13,313 nucleotides of DNA from Ichthyophonus hoferi (Eukaryota; Opisthokonta; Ichthyosporea; Ichthyophonida; Ichthyophonidae). A program made the position numbers and the translations under genes. The stretch is from positions 130,838 to 144,150 of the forward strand of contig NAOQ01000027.1 in the NCBI GenBank assembly GCA_002751075.1, given 5' to 3'. Of this stretch, positions 1 to 9,055 are shown piece after piece. The first letter of the stretch is position 1; each line of letters begins with the position of its first letter. A model generated the notes under the pieces. That model worked only from the letters and a program-made list of their open reading frames with translations, made no database searches and had not been told where the DNA came from.

Positions 1-90
1 GTGTGTATGTATGTATGTATGTATGGATGGATGTATGTATGTATGTATGTATGTATGTATGTATGTATGTATGTATGTAGGTAGGTAGGA
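1..90. repeat. (ATGT)n tetranucleotide microsatellite
   Basis: Runs from the window edge, with ATGG and GTAG variants at the middle and right end. It sits in the ASH2L intron upstream of the first visible exon. Bases 91-185 after it are unremarkable intron sequence ending in the acceptor gcgctctag. Confidence 0.95.
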
Positions 91-185
91 AAATATATAC
101 GCTATTTCTCCTGTATTTATTATGACATTATACCATTTTTAACTGGTTCCCATTTTATCATTCTCCTATTTCATTGGCGCTCTAG

Positions 186-3100
186 ACATTGGTCCAATCT
201 GTGTGAGGGACGAACACGGACAGCCACGTGGGGAGCTACAGTTGGTACAGTACTATCTACTAGAGAACAGCTGTATGTGCTAGAGGTAGGTAGAGAGGGA
301 GAGGGTGCGAATAAGTTACTTGAGTGTTGTTATTACACACCAACCCATCAATAAAGGTTGATTGATTTCAAGGCACGTGTGTCTGACACCCAATACATCT
401 AAAAAACCCTATAAATAAATTGTTATAAATATTAAAAATATATTAACTAGTGAAACATTAATATTATAATTAACATAATAGAACTATAATATAAGATTTA
501 TATGTTTCTTATTTATATATGTCCGTAATAGTAGTATTACCACAGCGCTACATTGTTATCCTGTGCTATGATCTAGCTAACCCATTCATCTTTCTCCTCT
601 CTTCCTCACCCTCTCCGTCTTCTAGTCTCATGCCTCCTATCGTGGTGCAGCCAGCAATTTCACCAATGGGGTACCAGATCCCTTTGACTTGGTTCCAGCC
701 TTGCATATACCCGGTACTGCCTCCCAGCCAAAGAGAAAGGGAGAATTTACAGGCGGCACACAGAGGAAGAGGCGACTAGCCCCAGGGTAGGGTAGGGTAG
801 GGTAGAGTAGAGTAGAGTAGGTAGGGTAGGGTAGAGTAGAGTAGGCAGGGTAGGATATGATAGAGTAGAGTAGGTAGGGTAGGGTAGAGTAGAGTAGGTA
901 GGGTAGGATATGATAGAGTAGGTAGGTAGGGTAGGGTAGGATAGGATAGAGTAGAGTAGGTAGGGTAGGTAGGGTGGTTAGGGTAGATAAGATAAAGAGG
1001 GTAAATTATTTATATTTCTTAGCAACATTTTTTATCTTTCAATTTCCCATGGGGTCTGTTGACCTCCCTGACACCCCCCTCCTTGTGTTCGCCTTGCTAC
1101 TAGTAGTGGTGAGATATATATATATATATATATATACATGCTTCAGCTATCTCTGTTACCTCTGTGTTTATCTCCAGGTTGCTCACCTCTGCTGTATTCC
1201 CACAGCGGAGACCACAACAGTCTCCCTTTGACACACCAGGACCATGTCAAGAATAGACAAGCATTCCGTTACATAGATGCCGAGGTGAGGAACTAGAATA
1301 ATGATATATATATAATATCTATCATGGCTAATAAAGAGAAAGGGTGACTGTTTTATGATTGTCTTTCCTTTGCCTTCCTCTACGGCCCATCATTTTATGG
1401 CAACCCTTATAGTGATTAATTTTAAAAAAATATATAACAAATCAAGATGATTGAATATTATGATCCTATTATAATTAATGGCTCTATAACAACTGCAACT
1501 CTTCCTTTCTCTCCCCCTCTCTCTTTCTCTTTGTTTCCAGGTGGATCCTTTTAGCGATCAGGTTAATCGTCTACCATTCAATGAGAGTTTTAGGCCAACC
1601 ATTCTCGACCAAAAGTGTGTATTAATGTCCAGACAGGTAATAAGGCCCAATAGCATGCAGCCTCTTGATATATCATGTGATTAGGTTAGATATGATTGGA
1701 TGGTGGTACTTGTATTAGAATGATTCTGTTAATTATTACTGGATATAACCGTATTTCAGCCTTGGAAAAATAATTAATATTAATTGCAGTATTGACCAAT
1801 CATTGTCAAGAATGCCCGTGAAAAGGGTTTGGGGGGGGGGGTGTGTGTCTATAAAGCCACTTTAGATGATTGGCTATTTAGTCGTTGAACCGTGTATTGG
1901 GGAAATATTTTAATGATTGGCTGGTCCTCTTTATGGAACGCTAGTCATTACAATCATCATCCACTTAATTCGGTTAAAATATGTAGAAATAGATGCGCTC
2001 CGTTTGCCAGCTACGCTAATATGACACAATAATATGTTCTGCTTATACTGCTTTTTTTCACCCATCAATGATATGTAAGATATAAAATTAGTGTTAGGTA
2101 GTATGGCTCTACCTAATTAATGTATCTTAAACAGCCTGCAGAATATTCTATTAACTCTGATGTTAATGATAATTACCCTATAGGATATAGGCTCCCAGCT
2201 GACCATGTCAGAGGATCGACTTACCATTACAGGGGAAAAGGGCTACTGTACGGCCCGCACTGATTGGCCTGTAGGTGTGTGATATAGTGATAGTGTGCCA
2301 ATAATATAGTGTTATGATGTTTTACTGGGCCTGATATAGGAAGAATGTAGCTTTAAAAAAGAGGAACAATTGGACGAATATTATGTAGAAGTAGAAAGCA
2401 ATGAAATGAGCTTGAAACGGATCAGTGGACGGTAATATCATCTATATATAGTAGGTATTAAGGTATAGAATTGGTCTGTTGTGTAATCACCCACCTAATT
2501 TTTTTACTATATACTTAGTTTCACTAATTCTTGTATATATATATATATATATATATATAGGCTAATCTATATAGAGTGCTATGATGTAGTACGATATTTA
2601 TTTAAAGGAATAACGGTACCATAGAGTCTTAACACGTCTAACACGTTGCTATGGTGATCAGGAGAAGGCACGTGGTACTATGAGGTCACCATTGTAAGCA
2701 CCAATGAAAATGGTCATGTGAGACTAGGATGGGCACAAGGACATGGTATCTTCCATTACCTACTAGCCTTTAAAACACTAACATATACATATACTACCTT
2801 CTCTGTGTGTCTCAGATATATTATGTATATATATACACTATGCCTAGATTCTTTTTATCCTTCTTGCACTTGCTACCTACCCTACCATCTCATATTCTTT
2901 GTGTTTAATGGTATCTATACCTTAGTCAATATCTTATCATTCTAGTCTTAAGATAACATAAATAAGTATTTTACTAAAGTTACATAATTACTACTGATTG
3001 CCCTCTTCCTCTCTCTCCCTCTTTATTTTCTCCCTGCAGCTATGCTACAAGCCCCGTGTGGTTATGATGAATTTGGCTACAGTTGGCGAGATCAACCTAG

Positions 3101-4714
3101 TAGCAAGTTTCATGTGAGTCGAGGGAAAGATTTCGGCCAAGGATACCAAGAGGGTGACGTCATAGGCGTCCTATTGCATATGCCCAGCCCCTCTCTCGCC
3201 CAATCCCTGAAGAGGCATAGGGATAACCAAGCTACCCCATTGGTTAGTGACACGCACCAGGTAAGTTAATAAGATATGATTGGACAGAGTGTGTTGTATA
3301 TGTCGTGTATATGATGATTGGTTTCTTTATAATTATTGAGTTAGATTGGATATTATAACCTGTAGTCCGTTGGTGGAATCATAAAAATTTTAAAATAAAA
3401 GTTAGGTTAAAGAGAGTTTTAACTTTATTAAACTGCCAGGGACATGTCAATTATAGTCATTATACCATTAAGGAGTTATTGTGTCATCCAGTAGGGCCAT
3501 CATGTGACCTACTGTATATATTTTATTGGCCAATTCACAATTCTACAACTAAATCTTATTGTTCTATAATAGTTTCTATCATAACTTGGTTACAGCTTGC
3601 TTTATCCTCACATATGACCTATCAACATGCAAACAAACATAGGTACGCTCATACATACTATCATACATACTACCATACTATCATACATATGATCATGGAT
3701 ATATCTCTCATTTTCTATAGGTCCCCACACCTTCTCCCCCTAAACCCCTTTCAGACACAATCCCCATAGAGGAGAACGCGGATTCATCACTATGGGGAAA
3801 AAATCTAGGAAAGCCATTTCTATTGGGTACAGATCCTGATGTAGGAAAAGTGATTGATTATAAATCATTAACTTATTTTGAAATTAAAGAGAATAAAGAG
3901 GCAGCCAGGAAGGAATTAACACCTGTGATTGGAAGGTATGGACCAACGAATCATTACAAACCCCTGCCACCACTATATATAGTATTGCTGTGATATTTGT
4001 TTTCCATTTCTAAGAGATTTTTCCTATTAGTACTCTATTAATAGTATAGTGGGACTGAATAACTAGGCATATTTTGTTTTTAATTGGAAATAAATTTTGA
4101 ATCTGTACATAAACTCTAATTTTTATTAAGTAAGATGAGCCTTATATTTGATTTAAATGTAGTATTGGTGAGAGGGTATTTATATATTTAACACATATTT
4201 ATTATTGGTGCAATTTCGTCAGCTTAAAGGAGACTTAGATGTAGAAAGATCTCTATACTAAATATGATGGAATTAACACTATAGTATATGTACGCTGCAT
4301 ATACTCCCACGCTTACTGTATACCTGCACCCACCCTCACAGTAAAATTGTATTCTACAAAAATGGTATATGTCAAGGTATTGCATTTGAAGACATCAATG
4401 CTGGTCTATACTACCCTACAGTCTCTCTCTACATGGGTGCAGTTGTTACTATGAATTTCGGTCCAAACCTACGTTACCCACCAACAGAAATATGTGAGCC
4501 AGCTGACCCTCGGCCCATAACTGAGAGAAAACATATCAAAGCCTTATCTGTAAATGATACTATACCGTATATTGTGGCTAGAATGGTATTAGATGATTTG
4601 GTATGGAAGGCTTCCACAGGGAAATTTGCCTTTAAAAATTCAACTCTCAATGAAAACAATGTTGATAAGGAGCAGTTGAAAAAGGAGGAAAAACCAATAA
4701 AGACAGAGCATTAA
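186..4714 (+). CDS. ASH2L: ASH2L homologue (COMPASS/MLL complex subunit), 5'-partial, nine exons
   Basis: Exons: 186-244, 626-786, 1206-1284, 1541-1636, 2184-2274, 2662-2745, 3040-3260, 3721-3935, 4342-4714. All junctions are GT/AG and the phases agree (0,2,0,0,1,1,0,2), giving 458 residues and a TAA stop. ASH2L joins WDR5, RBBP5 and DPY30 to stimulate SET1/MLL enzymes that methylate histone H3 lysine 4 in the nucleus. Exon 1 resembles the linker after the winged-helix region (IGP, as in human). Exon 2 carries basic clusters (PKRK, RKRR) like a nuclear localisation signal. Exons 4-9 form the SPRY domain: DRLTITGEKGY, GTWYYEVTI, VRLGWAQ, QAPCGYDEFGYSWR, GDVIGVLLHMP, YFEIKE, KIVFYKNG, MNFGP and RYPP all match the human order. 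The Arg of RLGW and the Pro, Tyr and Arg of the APxGYD...WR stretch, known RBBP5-contact positions, are kept. A C-terminal helix (VARMVLDDLVW) fits the DPY30-binding site and is followed by a lysine/glutamate-rich tail. The upstream N-terminal zinc-finger and winged-helix exons lie outside the window. Identity is sure; the first exon boundary is the least certain. Confidence 0.95.
785..802 (+). promoter_or_regulatory. Predicted G-quadruplex across the ASH2L exon 2 5' splice site
   Basis: Four GGG runs separated by TA form the pattern G3-TA-G3-TA-G3-TA-G3 on the sense strand. The first run is made of the last two exon bases and the first intron base, so a folded RNA quadruplex would bury the splice donor (GG|GTAGGG), which is already a weak U1 match. 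The motif is the start of the longer GGGTA repeat that fills the first part of this intron. Folding is inferred from the pattern only. Confidence 0.5.
786..985. repeat. Degenerate GGTAG/AGTAG pentanucleotide microsatellite in ASH2L intron
   Basis: About 200 bases of (GGGTA)n and (GAGTA)n units with GTAG and GATAT interruptions, starting exactly at the donor site of exon 2. All in-frame continuations meet TAG at once, so it cannot be coding. A longer-period pattern is visible: blocks containing gtagggtaggatatgatagagtag recur, suggesting secondary duplication. Confidence 0.95.
1114..1136. repeat. (TA)n dinucleotide repeat in ASH2L intron
   Basis: An uninterrupted AT/TA run just before the pyrimidine-rich acceptor region of exon 3. 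Confidence 0.9.
1831..1847. repeat. Poly(G) tract followed by GT repeat in ASH2L intron
   Basis: Eleven Gs followed by tgtgtg, preceded by GGGTTT. A homopolymer G run this long is rare in such AT-rich DNA and its exact length may be a sequencing uncertainty. Confidence 0.85.
2534..2559. repeat. (TA)n dinucleotide repeat in ASH2L intron
   Basis: Uninterrupted TA run about 100 bases before the acceptor of the exon at 2662. Confidence 0.9.
3650..3690. repeat. Short 12-base tandem repeat in ASH2L intron
   Basis: The unit catacatactat occurs at 3650-3661 and, with one change, at 3662-3673. A partial, altered copy then runs up to the branch-point region of the exon at 3721. Confidence 0.8.
4696..4701 (+). 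terminator. AATAAA poly(A) signal inside the last codons of ASH2L
   Basis: The hexamer spans codons CCA-ATA-AAG and ends 10 bases before the TAA stop codon (4712-4714). A GU-rich tract (gtggttggagtggttgt and onward, 4734-4759) begins 33 bases downstream, the usual place for a downstream element. No other AATAAA lies between here and the next gene. Cleavage 10-30 bases after the hexamer would leave a 3' UTR of at most about 17 bases. This is inference from motif and spacing. Confidence 0.55.
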
Positions 4715-5632
4715 ATTGGGATCTTTAGAGAGAGTGGTTGGAGTGGTTGTTCTGCTGTGAATAGGTTACCTTATAAGATACTTGGGCATAGGTTCTATTA
4801 TGTTTAAGTAATCTATATAGTATGCAATCCGTATTTTAGATAAATGGTTATGTAATTCCATTTGATGCTTTATTTTTATACTAGTGATTCAATTACAAAG
4901 AACTGGCTCCGTGTATATATAAATAGTTCTTATAATTGTTCTGTATCAATTTAACTTATTTTTCTCATACCAGTATACTAGTCCTTGATCTGTCTTCTTT
5001 GCTAGCCATATAATACATATATACATACATAATGCTATCTTAATATTATACATACATACTTACATAGTTAAAGGTATATAATTAAGCAATGCACGGACAC
5101 CTATATAGGTACTTTATATGGTATTACTATACTTTTCATACATATGTTATTCATTACTTATTACTTAGCAGGCAACTATGTCAGATATAGCTCTCGAGGA
5201 CATTATTTTATCCCTATATCTTTTTTTGATTATTTACTATAGTTATAACATTATTTTACATCTAACATAATCTCATAACAAAATATTATAAAATTATGTT
5301 AAATCGTGCATAAATCATTTAAATATTTATTTTTCCCTCTGTTTTTCACTCAATTTTTAAGTTTCTACAAGACTTTATGACTCGACAGAATGAGATTCCA
5401 AAACAACAAAACAAAACGCCTATAACTCTCTTTTCTACAATGAATTCTAGCTTGAATAGATGCGAACGAAGTATTAACGAAGTGGAATATTGGTAATCTT
5501 ATATTGTGTTTGCAGGTGGTATATTATGAGGAAATCACCTCAAGAATTAAACATAAATTACTAGACATACTTAGGAATATACCCATTTGAACACATACAT
5601 GCATGCTGTTAGAAACTTCCTCCAAGACACTT
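4715..5632. other. Gap between the 3' ends of two convergent genes; no gene seen
   Basis: Very AT-rich. It holds the GU-rich tracts that probably serve as downstream elements for both genes, TA- and CATA-rich microsatellite-like stretches around 5012-5065, and a small direct repeat (gaacgaagtatt / taacgaagtgg) near 5463-5483. A pyrimidine-rich patch near 5425-5440 has no frame or splice partner that I can support. Confidence 0.7.
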
Positions 5633-8600
5633 TCATACTTTATTAAAAGGTCTACTCCACACCCACTTATTGGCGGCATGTTTAGTGCCTTTAATTACAG
5701 GACAGCCAGCGTGCTTCGACATCACATCTACCTCCCCACTAGGAAGCATATCGTAGAATATAATAGCCGCTCCTTTAACGGGCTTCACCATTAGCTCACT
5801 CTTGCACTGCTCGGTTGGGTCTGCCATTCTAGCCTCTTTTTCTGTCTGTGCAAACCAGGTTTCTCCTCCCTCCTCTACATCACTCATATACCAAAACACT
5901 GTAGCATGACGGTTTGCATAGCCATAATTTAGCGTTTGTTCCCAATTCTCTGCCTTCATAGTGTCCTTATCCATCCATTCAAGATCAAAGTAGTCGTGAT
6001 GTGCAATGTATTGTTGTCCTTTTGTGTATTTTAAAACCTGTAAAATGGGCAAATAAAATGATGTCTTGGATTAACTTAACTATACGTTATGTCCCTGCTT
6101 TCATGGACAAATATTTGTTAATAATAATAATAATAATAATAAGGATAATAATAATAATAACAAATGCAATCAAACATCAGGCCATATTTAACCCAGTAAC
6201 CTGTTAATTATGTACATCATAAAGGTACCATACCTACATCCCCTCCCTACCTCTACCCCCTACCATACCTGAATCATTTCTTGATGGGATACGGGAATAT
6301 GAGTCAAGACAGACACTCGATGATCAATGACCTCGACAACATGGTCAGGTCTCAGCCATGTGCTAGAGGAGGTACGCCATTCACTGGGATCTTTATCAGC
6401 ATCTCCTGAACTCATTAGTAGGTGGTTATGTTTTGTTATGTATGTTATGTTATGTATGTTATGTTGTATTATGCTATGTTATGATATGTTGTTATGTTGT
6501 GCTATTTTATGCTAGGTTGTGTTATGATATGTTATATTATAATATGCCGTGTAATGTTATGTTATGTTATGTTATGTTATGTTATGTTATGTAATCTTAC
6601 TTTATTTTATGTTTTTCTAGATTATTGTATGTTATGTATGTTATTTTATATTATGCTATATTATGTTGTGTTATGATATGTTATGATATGTTGTGTTGTG
6701 TTATGTTATGTTAAGATAATATTAGATACTAACTCAATTAATCATATAGATAGTATTCATTTATTCTTTTAATTGCCCGTCATCTATTGTTACACTCCGA
6801 CAATAAACCATTACATACATAGTTCACATACATAGTTTAATGGTATTAGTCTACCTCGTTCCATTGGTTCCCTCTTCATCCTCATCTTACCTTCATTAGG
6901 CGTTACGCTACTACTACTCATGAATGGAGCTGCAGTGTCAATGACGTAGTCAATCTCGTCATCTGTAAGCAACTTTGACACTTGTAAAACCACGGGGGAG
7001 ATGCTCCGAGTAGTGAGGGACACATTGCCAATGTCTAACATAACATTTTGAACAAACCCGACCTCTACAGCAGGATACACCCACACCCCACCCTCCATAA
7101 GGAAGAGGCTATTAGCAGTAATTGCCTGGTCAATAGTCTCCAGTTTTTGGCCGTCCATGCTATACAGCTGCCAGGCTGGCTGATATTTTCTGGCCAGATC
7201 ACTGGTAGGTCGGCGGTCAATTACCTATAATATAACACTGAGTTAGTTGAGTTGTTTAGGGAAGGAAACCAATAGAGATGATTATGGAGATGACGAGAGG
7301 GCGAGAGTGGGAAAGGAAGTATGTATAGTGAAGTCAATGGAATAGTTGAATAAGTACAGTATGGTGGTGATGATATTTGACGGCATATAGTAAGGAAAAG
7401 AGGAAATGGAGATGTCTAGAAGAAAATGGACAAGGACATTAAGTAGTTTTTTTAAGTGGCTATACTTTCTTGACTTACCATGATAAGATGGTGTTGGTTA
7501 TGTATGAGACGGAATGTGACGGAAAGAAAGAATATGATGTGTCTAAATAAAATAGGTGAAGGTGAACTGAATAGATCAAATGTTAGACTAAGAGAAACAC
7601 TATGACATACTATGTTGCAAAGGGGTAGAACCTGTTTAATGCAGTAGGAAAAAGGAAGAGAAGAAACATTATCGTCCAGGTAAAGAGAGATAGTGCATGA
7701 AAACATGTATTACTTATTAGTATGTGTGACTGTCCAAGTGATCAAGTGTTTAGGTGATAGGGAGTAATGTCTATGTGAGTCAAGGAGGCAGTTCCATTTG
7801 TACACTGCTGTAAGGACGCAACTGGAAAACATGCAGTGGGTAAAAGAGAAATAAAACAAATAGAATGGTGATATAGAGTTTATCCTAGTGCATATTTTAT
7901 CTTCTTGGGTTAGAATGAAAGAGGATTGATTGAGATCTCTGGATACTCTTCAATAGTAGATAGATCGAAACGATTGAGATTTTATAAGGGAAGAAACAGA
8001 AAGGTGACGCGTGAAAGAGAGAGAAGCAAAAAAAAAAAAAAAAAAATATGTTGCACATATGCGCTTAAGGTCACTGGAATATCGTTAAAAAGAAGAGAAA
8101 AGACATTTAAGAAAGTCCACAAAAAGGAAGAGAATGTATTACAATCAGTCTGGAAGTAGAGGAAAGGATTATTCATCAATATAATATATACGGTTCCTTA
8201 TTTCTAAATATATATATCAAGGTATGTAGATATAGACATTCTGATATAAGAAAACATGAGTTTACATAGTTTGCGTTATGAAATGTTATATGAATAAAGA
8301 AGGGATTAAATAAAAGTAATAACAAGCAAGTGGGGTAAATGCCAAAGTGAACTATTTTGTTTAAGAATCAAAATAAAAACATACGACAGTAAAGCAACAA
8401 TTACAAATCACACAAAATAGCACCAATATACTAATATATGTATAATTTTATATACACCTAAATACAATAGATAACCAGGCTCTGTTCCGTACCAGGGCAT
8501 CAAAAGCTTCTCGTAGCTGCTTTGTGGTAGCATTACCACACAGTGTAAAATTTAATTCATTGGTCAAATTCAAGTCCTTTCTAACTATAAGATATATTTT

Positions 8601-9002
8601 CTCGGTCTGTCTCACAATGCATACAGAATGTAGACCTTTTTCACGATGATCCGTCACACTATATTTACTTAATGGCACACACACAGAAAGGTTGGCGTTC
8701 ATAGGAACAGCACCAAGCACGTGCAAAGGAACGGCAAACCATGAAGTTACAAGTTTGTATAAATTTATTGCTGGCCTCCAGTTATCAGTTGTAGTGGTAT
8801 TCCATAAATATGCAAAAAAGGGATAACTCAATAAAATAACACCACTGGCAACAGCAAGAACAATAACAACGCCACAAGACAAACGCAAAAGGTTGACACG
8901 ATAATCTCCTTTGGATATTTTATTATTATGTTGTGTGGGTCTATTAGGAGGTTTGTCGCTTTTCTTTCTTCTGGTGACTTTTGCAGCATTTGTTTTCGAC
9001 AT
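5633..9002 (-). CDS. Membrane-anchored prolyl 4-hydroxylase (2-oxoglutarate/Fe(II) dioxygenase), four exons, complete
   Basis: Exons in reading order: 9002-8466, 7224-6891, 6405-6269, 6037-5633. Together they give 470 residues ending in TGA. Residues 1-40 are lysine/arginine-rich and cytosolic; about 41-66 form one membrane segment. The rest should face the endoplasmic reticulum lumen, supported by six N-glycosylation sequons (N68, N104, N145, N151, N157, N246). Residues about 70-178 match nothing I know. From VIDRRPTSDLA through YQPAWQLYS to VWVYPAVEVGF lies the N-terminal part seen in distant P4H-like proteins. The catalytic domain starts near ISPVVLQVSKLLTDDE and includes WRTSSSTWL and PVSHQEM. 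Its iron ligands are H349 and D351 (HHD) and H445 (KHAGCP), with 2-oxoglutarate-binding K455 (GTK), so it should be active. It would hydroxylate peptidyl proline in secretory or matrix proteins, but the substrate is unknown. There is no C-terminal KDEL-type signal, so the membrane anchor probably retains it. The ATG has A at -3 and is the first in frame. The donor after exon 1 (ATT|GTATTT) is weak, so a small extra exon in the 1241-base intron is possible. Confidence 0.93.
5639..5644 (-). terminator. AATAAA poly(A) signal inside the last codons of the prolyl 4-hydroxylase
   Basis: On the minus strand AATAAA overlaps the final codons TTT-AAT-AAA-GTA before the TGA at 5635-5633. About 33 bases further on is a GU-rich stretch (gcatgcatgtatgtgt, 5606-5591). 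The arrangement mirrors that of the convergent ASH2L gene. A more distant alternative is an AATAAA on the minus strand near 5326-5331. Confidence 0.5.
6118..6161. repeat. (TAA)n trinucleotide microsatellite in the hydroxylase third intron
   Basis: About fourteen TAA/ATA units, interrupted once by AGG, between the exons at 6037 and 6269. Confidence 0.95.
6424..6712. repeat. (GTTAT)n pentanucleotide microsatellite in the hydroxylase second intron
   Basis: Nearly 290 bases of TTATG/GTTAT units with many single-base variants; the purest part is about 6554-6592. It fills most of the 485-base intron between the exons at 6405 and 6891. Long plus-strand open frames across it (rich in Met, Leu, Cys and Tyr) are a by-product of a stop-free 5-base repeat. 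Confidence 0.95.
7225..8465 (-). other. Large first intron of the hydroxylase gene; no certain content
   Basis: At 1241 bases this is the longest intron in the window. The plus strand is purine-rich, and 8028-8046 is a run of 19 As. I looked for target-site duplications beside this run, which would mark a retroposed insertion, and saw none. A small extra exon here would explain the weak donor after exon 1, but I could not identify one with matching phase and convincing sites. Confidence 0.6.
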
Positions 9003-9016
9003 TTTATATTCTAATC

Positions 9017-9054
9017 AGCTTACTAACCACCTTTGAGCTTACTAACCACCTTTG
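9017..9054. repeat. 19-base tandem duplication just upstream of the hydroxylase start codon
   Basis: The unit agcttactaaccacctttg occurs twice back to back with no mismatch. The nearer copy ends 14 bases from the ATG, so both copies lie in the 5' leader or core promoter. Exact identity suggests a recent duplication. Confidence 0.95.
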
Positions 9055-9055
9055 A

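Noticed and set aside
785-985. Interstitial telomere tract or CRISPR-like array
   Set aside because: The unit is a degenerate 5-base repeat rather than a uniform TTAGGG array, and there are no spaced longer repeats. It is an intron microsatellite.
4474-4659. Minus-strand open frame opposite the last ASH2L exon
   Set aside because: It is antisense to confidently identified coding sequence and has no own signals.
5603-5794. Plus-strand open frame opposite the last hydroxylase exon
   Set aside because: Antisense shadow of the catalytic domain exon, with no splice or poly(A) support.
6327-6676. Plus-strand open frames rich in Met, Leu, Cys and Tyr
   Set aside because: They arise from the GTTAT microsatellite and from the antisense of the exon at 6269-6405.
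7452-7706. 84-codon minus-strand frame as an extra hydroxylase exon
   Set aside because: Composition is low-complexity (Ser, Leu and Phe from purine-rich intron DNA). I found no splice sites joining it in phase to the neighbouring exons.
8028-8046. Poly(A) tail of a retroposed SINE or LINE
   Set aside because: No target-site duplication, no RNA-gene-like head and no coding remnant beside the A run.
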